Part shown: piece after piece, positions 1 through 5,118 of the stretch
Layout of the letters: every line of letters begins with the position of its first letter
Numbering within the stretch: the stretch's first letter is position 1
Assembly (NCBI GenBank): GCA_945876515.1
Contig: CAMCPF010000256.1
Span: forward strand, 1 to 5,118
Source of the DNA: Candidatus Kuenenia stuttgartensis
GTDB taxonomy: Bacteria > Planctomycetota > Planctomycetia > Pirellulales > UBA1268
Length of the DNA: 5,118 nucleotides
Direction of reading: 5' to 3'
Translations under genes and position numbers: made by a program
Notes under the pieces: model-generated
Databases searched by the model: none
Seen by the model: the letters and a program-made list of their open reading frames with translations, nothing else
Told to the model about the DNA's origin: nothing

Positions 1-3000
1 GCCGGGGCGGCTTGGCGGCCGGCGGATCGCGCCGGGAGGCGACGGGCGATGGTCCGCCCGCGTGCGGGCCGAAGAAGAAGGCTTCGGCCGGCCAGAGATC
101 GCCGGCCGGCGGCGGCAGTTCGACCACCGTCAGGGGCTTCGGCTCGGGAGCGGGCTTGGGGCGGGGAGCAGGCTTCGGCTCGGGCATCGGCAGCGCCGCT
201 GGCTGAGGAAGCGGGGCCGGTTCCACCCGGCGTCCCCAGGCAATCGAGGGGTCGCTGAGCGAGCGGACGTGGGCCCCGGCCTCGTGGAACATCGTCGCCA
301 CGTGGGCGTGGCAGGTGAAGACGAGCATCTGCCGGTCTGAGCCCTGTTCGGCGAGGAACTCCACGATCGTGCGGGCCGCGGCGGTGGCCCGGGTGTCGTC
401 GAAGTTGACCAGCGCGTCGTCCATTACGATTGGCAGCGTCACGTCGTGGCGGGCGAGGTCACGGACGAGCGCCAGCCGCAGCGCCAGGAAGACCTGCTCC
501 CGAGTGCCGCGGCTGAGCCGCTCCGGCCGCCAGAGCTGGCCGTCCCGCTCGTGGATCTCGAGCCGGGCCTCGTCCACGGCGGTGGTGATCGAGTGGTAGC
601 GGCCCTCGGTGAGCCGCGCCAGCCAGCGCGAGGCCTCCCGCAACACCGGCGGCTGATGGTCGCGGGCCACGGCCGCCCGCGTCTCCTCGAGCACGATCCG
701 GGTTCGCTCCAGCACCCGGCGCCGCTCCTGCTGCTCGGCCACGAGCTGCTCGACCGCGGCGAGCTCGGCCTGGAGCGCCTCGTTGCCGCGATCGGCCGCG
801 GCGGCATCGAGCCGCTTGGCGGCGGCGGCCCGGCGGTCGCGGGCCTCGGCGAGCGCGCCGCGATGGCGGGCCGTCCGCTCGCAGGCCTCGGCCAGCCGGC
901 CCTCCAGCGGCACCGCGCCGGCGTCGGCCAGCCACTGGTCCAGCTCCGCCGGCTCGGTCGTGCGGCGACGGGCGTCGTGCCAGTCGCGGTCGGCCGCCTC
1001 GGCGTCCAGCCGGAGCTGCTCGTATTCGGGGCGGCGATCGACCTTGGCCAGGAAGGCCGCCTCGTCGGCCACGCTCCAGCGGGCGTAGAACTCCCGCACG
1101 GCCCGCTCGGCAACCTTCACCTGCCGCAGCGCCTGGCGATGGCGGCGGCGGGCGTTTTCCAGCCGGCGGGTCAGCGAGGCCCGGCGGCGGATGATCGCCC
1201 GGTCGGCATCGAGCCGCTCCTTGAGCAGCCGCAGATGTTCCAGCGGCGTCGACTCGGGCACGAGTTCGCACTCCACGAGCAGCTCGTCGATCCGGCGGCC
1301 GGAGGCGGCCAGCTCCTCGCGCTTGTGGCGGGCCTCCTCGGAGAGCCGGCGGCGGTCGTCGTCGAGCGTGAGCAGCGTGTGGCGGTGGGCGGCGATCTGC
1401 CGCACCTCGCGCGGGGAGAGGTTCGCCGGCAGGCCGCGATGCTCGAGCGCCTTGCGCCAGCGGGCCCGGGCGGTCGACCGCTCCTCGGTGGCCTGCTTGA
1501 CGGCGAGCTCCGCGAGGGCGACCCGGTCGGCCAGCTGGTGCACCGAGCCCTCGCGGCTGGCGAGTTCCTCCAGCCGGTCGAGCTCGGCCTGGGCGGCGGC
1601 CAGCCGGCGGTCGATCCCAAGGGCGGCCTCGGCGCCGATCCGGCCGTCGAGCAGGCCGCACTGGGCGGCGAGCTCGTCCCGCTGCTGCTTGACCATCTCG
1701 TGCTGTCGGCGGGCCGCCTCGAGGCGGGCCGAGGCGTTGCGGTCGAGCGACCAGGTGGTCACCGAGGCCACGCCGGCGCCCAGCGCCCCGAGCGCCGCCA
1801 TCGCGTAGGCGAGCGAGCCGGTCACCTCGCGGGGCAGGAGCGAGCCCGAGAGCAGCATGCCCGTGCCGATCACGAACAGCCCGCCGAGCGCCACGAGCAG
1901 CGGGATCGGGATCAGCTGGGCGTCGAGCCCCTCGGCGAGGTCGCGGCCCAGCCGTTCGATCGTGCGGTCGAGCTCGGCGAGCTGGTCGCCGGCCGTCATC
2001 CGCTTGCGGAGCGCCGCCACCTTCTCGGCCGCCTGGTCGATTGCGGCCTGCACGGAGACGCCCCCGAGGCCGCGTTCGGCGCCGGAGACGGTGCCACGGG
2101 TGGTGCCCAGCGACCGCTTGGCCTCGGCGAGCTCCTTCTTGGCGGCGGCCAGGTCGTGGGAGGCGCGGCTGCAGGCGCGGGCCCGGCTGCGGAGCGGGCT
2201 GAAGGAAAGGGCGAAGCCCTCGGGGAGGAGCACCTCCGGCAGCGTGTCCACATCGACGTCGGCCGAGAGCGTCACCGGCACCAGCCGCGACAGGCCGGCG
2301 ATGCCCACCTGCTCGCCGAACCGGCGGGCGGCCAGCCGGGCATGGCTCTCGGCCCGGGCCACGTCGGCGGCCAGCCGCTCGAGCCGCGGCTCCTCGTCGG
2401 CCAGCGCGGCGATCGCCGCCCGCTTCGACCACACGACCGACTCCGGCGACAGGTCGCGGAGCTGGCGGGCATACTTCGCCCGGTACTTCTTGCGGCCCTT
2501 GGCCAGCCGCTCGGCCTTGCGGAGTTTGCGGGCGGCGGCCCGCCAGGCGTCGCGGTCGGCGTGCACCAGCGGAACGCTCTCCAGCACCGCCAGCCGCTCG
2601 GCCGTGCGCTTCCAGGCGAGATACAGGGGCTCGATCGCGATCACGCCGCGGACCACCGCCTCGGTCTTCTCCGCCCGCTCGATCCGGCCGAGCAGCCCGG
2701 CGATCTCGGCGTCGAGGTGGGCCAGTTCGCTCCACAGGCCACCGGCCACGAGTGCCGGCGCGGCCGAGCCGGCGAGCCGCTCGAGCAGCGCGGCCCGGCG
2801 GGCCTTGAGGGCCGTCAGCGGCGAGACGTCGGGGTCGGTCGAGTCGAGCCGCGCGAGCGCCGTCTTGAGGTGCGTGAGCACGCGGGCCACGTGCGACCGG
2901 TCGAGGCCACTGGCCAGCTCGTAGAGACGGCTGCCGCAGCCCTCCGGCTCGAGCGTCCGCAGTTCGTGGAGCTCGTCGAGCCCGAAGGCCATCACGTTGG

Positions 3001-3445
3001 TGAAGGTGGTCTCGTCGATCCCGCCGACCACGTCCTGGAGGTAGTAACGGTGCCGTGGGCCGGCCGAGTCGGCATGCCGCGGGTCGACGTCGTCGATCGC
3101 GATCAGGTCCCCCTCGTCGCCGCCGAGGCCGATCACATCGTCGGCGTAGGCTTCCTGCGAGAGCCCGGCCAGGTGGGGCCCCTCGTGCCGCCGTTCGATC
3201 GCCAAGAGCGTCCGCTCCGGCGGTACGCGGATGAACAGCCGTCCGGCGCAGGTCACCCGCGGGTCGAGCACGCCGCGGCGGAAGCTCCCCTCGAAGCCGA
3301 AGAAGATCGCCCGCACGAACTCCAGGAGCGTCGTCTTGCCGGTCTCGTTGGTGCCGTGGAGCACCTGCACGCCGGGACCGAGCCGATCGACCACGACCCG
3401 GTCGAGAGCCCCGAACTTCTCCACGTCGATGCGTTCGATGAACAT
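1..3445 (-). CDS. YhaN-type SMC/Rad50-like ATPase, C-terminus beyond the window (partial)
   Basis: The frame starts at ATG 3445-3443 with GGAGG nine bases upstream and has no stop through position 2, giving 1148 visible residues. The N-terminal half-head contains Walker A GTNETGKTT (residues 31-39), FGLDELHEL (154-162) and LYELASGLDR (174-183), which I recognise as YhaN-like. A long charged Ala/Arg/Glu-rich region follows, probably coiled coil, at about 190-505 and 570-930, with a basic patch at 309-326. The two arms are joined by two hydrophobic segments (512-537 and 544-563) where Rad50/SbcC would carry a CxxC zinc hook; I find no CxxC. The C-terminal half-head has signature LSRGTREQVFLALRLAL (977-993), Walker B LPIVMDDA (1004-1011) and an H-loop in LVFTCHAH (H1046). 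A proline-rich tail starts near 1075. Known family role: ABC/SMC-type ATPase working with an SbcD/YhaO phosphoesterase in DNA end handling. Membrane association is inferred from the hydrophobic hairpin. The preceding gene encodes its probable partner, 60 bases away. All ATPase motifs look intact, so the motor is probably active. Confidence 0.93.
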   Translation of the reverse strand, partial: MFIERIDVEKFGALDRVVVDRLGPGVQVLHGTNETGKTTLLEFVRAIFFGFEGSFRRGVLDPRVTCAGRLFIRVPPERTLLAIERRHEGPHLAGLSQEAYADDVIGLGGDEGDLIAIDDVDPRHADSAGPRHRYYLQDVVGGIDETTFTNVMAFGLDELHELRTLEPEGCGSRLYELASGLDRSHVARVLTHLKTALARLDSTDPDVSPLTALKARRAALLERLAGSAAPALVAGGLWSELAHLDAEIAGLLGRIERAEKTEAVVRGVIAIEPLYLAWKRTAERLAVLESVPLVHADRDAWRAAARKLRKAERLAKGRKKYRAKYARQLRDLSPESVVWSKRAAIAALADEEPRLERLAADVARAESHARLAARRFGEQVGIAGLSRLVPVTLSADVDVDTLPEVLLPEGFALSFSPLRSRARACSRASHDLAAAKKELAEAKRSLGTTRGTVSGAERGLGGVSVQAAIDQAAEKVAALRKRMTAGDQLAELDRTIERLGRDLAEGLDAQLIPIPLLVALGGLFVIGTGMLLSGSLLPREVTGSLAYAMAALGALGAGVASVTTWSLDRNASARLEAARRQHEMVKQQRDELAAQCGLLDGRIGAEAALGIDRRLAAAQAELDRLEELASREGSVHQLADRVALAELAVKQATEERSTARARWRKALEHRGLPANLSPREVRQIAAHRHTLLTLDDDRRRLSEEARHKREELAASGRRIDELLVECELVPESTPLEHLRLLKERLDADRAIIRRRASLTRRLENARRRHRQALRQVKVAERAVREFYARWSVADEAAFLAKVDRRPEYEQLRLDAEAADRDWHDARRRTTEPAELDQWLADAGAVPLEGRLAEACERTARHRGALAEARDRRAAAAKRLDAAAADRGNEALQAELAAVEQLVAEQQERRRVLERTRIVLEETRAAVARDHQPPVLREASRWLARLTEGRYHSITTAVDEARLEIHERDGQLWRPERLSRGTREQVFLALRLALVRDLARHDVTLPIVMDDALVNFDDTRATAAARTIVEFLAEQGSDRQMLVFTCHAHVATMFHEAGAHVRSLSDPSIAWGRRVEPAPLPQPAALPMPEPKPAPRPKPAPEPKPLTVVELPPPAGDLWPAEAFFFGPHAGGPSPVASRRDPPAAKPPR
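2..220 (-). other. Proline-rich tail following the ATPase head
   Basis: Residues 1076-1148 follow the H-loop and final strand of the ATPase head and are rich in Pro, Ala and Lys/Arg. They include an alternating P-x-P stretch, EPKPAPRPKPAPEPKP (1089-1104), then LPPPAGDLWPAEAFFFGPH and a second Pro/Arg-rich stretch reaching the window edge. It looks like an extended linker leading to another domain outside the window. From memory, planctomycete members can carry a helix-hairpin-helix-like DUF4332 domain after such a linker; that cannot be seen here. Confidence 0.6.
1757..1912 (-). other. Hydrophobic hairpin between the coiled-coil arms of the ATPase (two putative membrane segments)
   Basis: Residues 512-537 (IPIPLLVALGGLFVIGTGML and a few more) and about 544-563 (SLAYAMAALGALGAGVASVT) are almost free of charge and are separated by the short polar turn PREVTG. 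Charged, probable coiled-coil sequence flanks them on both sides. Two such segments could cross the membrane as a hairpin and put both arms and the ATPase head on the cytoplasmic side. The position corresponds to the hook or hinge of Rad50/SMC proteins. Membrane insertion is inferred from composition only. Confidence 0.65.
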
Positions 3446-3454
3446 GCGGCAAAG

Positions 3455-3459
3455 CCTCC
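3455..3459 (-). promoter_or_regulatory. Shine-Dalgarno site of the YhaN-like ATPase gene
   Basis: GGAGG on the minus strand, nine bases before ATG 3445. It fixes the start of the ATPase gene at the codon that opens MFIERIDVEKFGAL, the expected first strand of a Rad50/YhaN head. Confidence 0.75.
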
Positions 3460-3480
3460 GCGTGGCGCACGGCCAGGACA

Positions 3481-3508
3481 GGAACAGCGACTCAGAAACA
3501 GCGACTCA
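3481..3508 (-). repeat. 14-bp tandem repeat, two copies, in the spacer between the two genes
   Basis: On the minus strand TGAGTCGCTGTTTC (3508-3495) is followed directly by TGAGTCGCTGTTCC (3494-3481), with one difference in 14. The first copy begins with the stop codon of the phosphoesterase-like gene. The second TGA is in another frame. A possible protein-binding direct repeat or a simple slippage duplication; the sequence does not decide. Confidence 0.85.
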
Positions 3509-3515
3509 GGTGGAC
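3501..3515 (-). repeat. 15-bp exact repeat, copy at the stop codon of the phosphoesterase-like gene
   Basis: Minus-strand GTCCACCTGAGTCGC, containing the stop codon TGA 3508-3506. It is identical to 4968-4954, where the same bases contain the stop codon of the preceding gene in the same position. Both proteins therefore end in Ser-Thr. Confidence 0.8.
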
Positions 3516-4765
3516 TCGATCAGCTCCAGGGCGACCCAGCCGGCCTGACGGGCGGCCGCGACGGGCAGCGATGCGGCCGCTGAGGACCCGCCGGGGGCGT
3601 GCTCGATCGCCTCGACGATGTCGGCCAGCGCCGAGGTGAACGACGTGGTCGTGCCCGGCTTGCCACCGGAGCGGGCATGCCCCAACGGGGCCAGCGATTC
3701 CGCCGGGTCGGCCACGAGTTCCACCGGCCAGGCCCGAAACGCCTTGGGGTCGAACAGCTCGCGGAGCCGGCCGAGTGTCTCGGCGGCGATCTCCGCCACG
3801 AGGACGCGACGGCTCACGCTCGTGCCGCACTGCACCACGCACCGCACGAGCTCGAGCGGCGCCTGCTCGCCCGGAGCGACCTGCTCGATCGCCGACCAGA
3901 GCGCGGTGGCGAGTTCCTCGTCGGCACCGGCCACCGATTCGATGGTGACCGTCCGCCAGCCGACCCGCTGCGTCGGGATGTCCCGCCAGCTGCTCCGCCA
4001 GTCGGCTTGGGTGGCGTACTCGACCGTTTCGCCGACGGCCTGGCGGTCGAGGAGCGTGAGGCCGCAGCAGGCTCCTTCGGCCCGCTCGAGCGGCGAGCGA
4101 GGCTGGAGCGGCGGCAGGTGATGGATCCCGACGGGCAGGGCGGGGCGGCGGCGGGACGCCCAGATCCAGAACCCGCCCGGCTGCGTCCAGGCCGGCGAGG
4201 CCGCGGCTGCGGCCAAGAAGCCCGAGGCCGCGTCATGTTCGCCCGGCCAGGCCGTGTCGTCGCTCGCCGCCGTGGGCGCGGTCGAGTCCCAGCCCACGAT
4301 GATCCGTCGCCAGGCGGAGGTGCGGGCCACGTCATCGACGACCGACGGCACGTGGCCGGCCTCGGGGGCGGCGACGAACTCCACGGCGATGCCGTGGATG
4401 TCGAGCTCCAGCGGGGCGTGTGGGGTGGCGAAGAACAGCCCCTGCGGCTCGCCCAGCATCCGGGCCACCTCGTGGCAGGCCGAGGCGTCTTCGGCCAGGT
4501 GCACGGTGCGGCAGCCGATCGCGGCCAGGTCGATCACGGCGGCGCGGATGGCCGCGGCCTGCGCGGGGCTGGCCCGACGCGGGTCGAGCCACCGGCCGCA
4601 GATCACGAGCGCCGAGGCCTCGGCCCGCCTGGCCACGGCGACCGCCTCGGCGAAGGAGTCGGCTGCGGCCTTGCCGACGGCGGCGACCACGGCGGGATGA
4701 GCCGCCTCCGGCACGGCCAGGGGACGGTCGATCGCGGGGTCGAAGGCAAAGACAATGTCGGCCAC
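3506..4765 (-). CDS. Degenerate SbcD/YhaO-like metallophosphoesterase, probable non-catalytic partner of the YhaN-like ATPase
   Basis: This 419-residue protein starts at GTG 4765-4763, chosen because GGAGG lies eight bases upstream and because the protein then opens directly with the fold's first strand (ADIVFAFDPAIDRPL). An in-frame GTG at 4849 would add 28 residues with no family resemblance. Order and spacing match SbcD/Mre11/YhaO proteins: DPAIDRPL (9-16) sits where these have DLHLDSPL, LVICGRWLD (53-61) where they have a GD-containing strand, VHLAEDAS (88-95) near the GNHD position, RIIVGWDS (154-161) where a strand ends in His, and FWIWASRRRPAL (199-210) where a GH motif is expected. 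Only D9 clearly survives as a metal ligand; the partner His is A11, the GD Asp is R58, and the later His/Asn ligands are absent. Residues 213-240 resemble the post-catalytic strands. The C-terminal part (about 260-419) resembles no motif I know. The gene lies 60 bases before the ATPase gene, as in yhaO-yhaN. I infer a structural or DNA-binding subunit rather than a nuclease. Family assignment is by eye and moderately sure. Confidence 0.72.
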   Translation of the reverse strand: MADIVFAFDPAIDRPLAVPEAAHPAVVAAVGKAAADSFAEAVAVARRAEASALVICGRWLDPRRASPAQAAAIRAAVIDLAAIGCRTVHLAEDASACHEVARMLGEPQGLFFATPHAPLELDIHGIAVEFVAAPEAGHVPSVVDDVARTSAWRRIIVGWDSTAPTAASDDTAWPGEHDAASGFLAAAAASPAWTQPGGFWIWASRRRPALPVGIHHLPPLQPRSPLERAEGACCGLTLLDRQAVGETVEYATQADWRSSWRDIPTQRVGWRTVTIESVAGADEELATALWSAIEQVAPGEQAPLELVRCVVQCGTSVSRRVLVAEIAAETLGRLRELFDPKAFRAWPVELVADPAESLAPLGHARSGGKPGTTTSFTSALADIVEAIEHAPGGSSAAASLPVAAARQAGWVALELIEST

Positions 4766-4773
4766 GTGGCCAC

Positions 4774-4778
4774 CCTCC
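4774..4778 (-). promoter_or_regulatory. Shine-Dalgarno site deciding the GTG start of the phosphoesterase-like gene
   Basis: GGAGG (within GGAGGG) on the minus strand, eight bases before GTG 4765. This favours the 419-residue protein over the longer version from GTG 4849. Confidence 0.7.
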
Positions 4779-4886
4779 GTGGTGAGTTCGCCGGCGGCAA
4801 CCCGGGGAACTTGGGCACACTGTAGCGTCTCCTCGGCGGACGCCGCCACGGCAAAAACGCCAGGTGATGCGTCGGGAAGGGTAGGC

Positions 4887-4916
4887 CCGACTCCCCGCGG
4901 CGGCCCGGCGAGTCGG
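4887..4916. other. Inverted repeat in the intergenic region before the phosphoesterase-like gene
   Basis: CCGACTC (4887-4893) and GAGTCGG (4910-4916) form a perfect 7-bp stem around a 16-base GC-rich loop. It lies 43 bases after the stop of the right-hand gene in the transcribed direction. No T-run follows, so it is not a standard intrinsic terminator; it could be a weak processing or operator site, or chance in GC-rich DNA. The rest of 4766-4958 holds a TACAGT resembling a -10 box (4824-4819) without a matching -35, and nothing else I can name. Confidence 0.35.
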
Positions 4917-4953
4917 CGAGCCGCGGCGCGGCCGGCATCCCGGGGGCTGCCCT

Positions 4954-4968
4954 GCGACTCAGGTGGAC
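4954..4968 (-). repeat. 15-bp exact repeat, copy at the stop codon of the right-hand partial gene
   Basis: Minus-strand GTCCACCTGAGTCGC, containing TGA 4961-4959. The match with the other copy ends at exactly 15 bases on both sides; flanking bases differ. Confidence 0.8.
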
Positions 4969-5118
4969 AGTGGGGGCGGCGAGACCGCGAGCCTGCCCAC
5001 GAGGGCGTCGGCCCAGGCGGTGTCGGCGGCCGATCCCACCGCGGCGAGCACCCGGCTCTTGAGCAAGACCCCCTTCTCGATCGCCGTGGTGAACAGCCAG
5101 CAGGTGACGCGGACGCGG
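4959..5118 (-). CDS. C-terminal end of an unidentified protein (partial)
   Basis: The last 52 codons of a gene entering from the right edge end at TGA 4961-4959. The visible protein begins RVRVTCWLFTTAIEKGVLLK and ends SPPPLST. It has a short beta-like stretch (VRVTCWLF), then a charged and Ala-rich probable helix, then a proline-rich end. I do not recognise the family. Support for coding is the GC-rich third positions, the open frame to the edge, the sensible amino-acid composition and the same strand as the two genes after it. Its stop codon is 193 bases before the start of the phosphoesterase-like gene, so co-transcription is possible but not shown. Confidence 0.6.
   Translation of the reverse strand, partial: RVRVTCWLFTTAIEKGVLLKSRVLAAVGSAADTAWADALVGRLAVSPPPLST

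Noticed and set aside
459..3470. A 1003-codon open frame on the minus strand in another register.
   Set aside because: It is a shifted reading of the ATPase gene. Its product is Arg/Ala/Pro-rich low-complexity sequence, and the Walker A region appears only as a garbled version.
446..3583. A 1045-codon open frame on the plus strand.
   Set aside because: It is codon-aligned antisense to the ATPase gene. It stays open because TTA, CTA and TCA codons are avoided in this GC-rich gene. Its translation has no motif, whereas the minus strand shows Walker A, signature, Walker B and H-loop in the right order.
3599..4825. A 408-codon open frame on the plus strand opposite the phosphoesterase-like gene.
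   Set aside because: Gly/Arg-rich composition with no recognisable motif and no good ribosome binding site; the minus-strand frame shows family resemblance and a strong Shine-Dalgarno site.
4835..4847. A 5-bp GC hairpin (GGCGG/CCGCC) near a T-run, considered as a terminator.
   Set aside because: On the minus strand the T-run comes before the stem, the wrong order for an intrinsic terminator of the right-hand gene, and no plus-strand gene ends there.
4766..4849. A 28-residue N-terminal extension of the phosphoesterase-like protein from GTG 4849.
   Set aside because: The extension lies before the fold's first strand, has no signal-peptide character, and GTG 4765 has a better placed GGAGG.
4819..4860. 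A possible sigma-70-type promoter (TACAGT with an upstream TTGCCG).
   Set aside because: The gap between the two elements is about 24 bases, far from the usual 16-18, and neither element is a strong match.

Overview
The window is very GC-rich, and all of its convincing coding sequence is on the minus strand. Gene content and protein style (a YhaN-type ATPase preceded by a divergent SbcD/YhaO-like protein, with Ala/Arg/Pro-rich, GC-rich codon use) suggest a planctomycete of the Pirellulales type. That placement is inference from recalled family resemblance; no rRNA or marker gene is present.

Layout in the direction of transcription (right to left). (1) 5118-4959: the last 52 codons of an unidentified gene. 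(2) 4958-4766: 193 bases without a gene, holding a 7-bp inverted repeat and a good Shine-Dalgarno site but no convincing promoter. (3) 4765-3506: a 419-residue SbcD/Mre11/YhaO-type phosphoesterase-like protein whose metal-binding motifs are nearly all replaced, so it is probably not a nuclease. (4) 3505-3446: a 60-base spacer with a 14-bp tandem repeat that starts on the stop codon of gene 3 and ends before the Shine-Dalgarno site of gene 5. (5) 3445 to the left edge: a large SMC/Rad50-like ATPase of the YhaN type, 1148 residues visible and still open. It has an N-terminal Walker A, two long coiled-coil arms joined by a hydrophobic (membrane-like) hairpin instead of a zinc hook, a C-terminal signature/Walker B/H-loop, and then a proline-rich tail.

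Genes 3 and 5 look like one operon encoding a two-subunit SbcCD/YhaON-like complex: an SMC-type ATPase that may be anchored in or touch the membrane, and a partner keeping the phosphoesterase shape but not its active site. This intact motor with an apparently dead nuclease subunit is the most interesting feature of the window. A second oddity is an exact 15-base sequence placed identically across the stop codons of the first two genes. There are no tRNA or rRNA genes, CRISPR arrays or insertion sequences that I can see.
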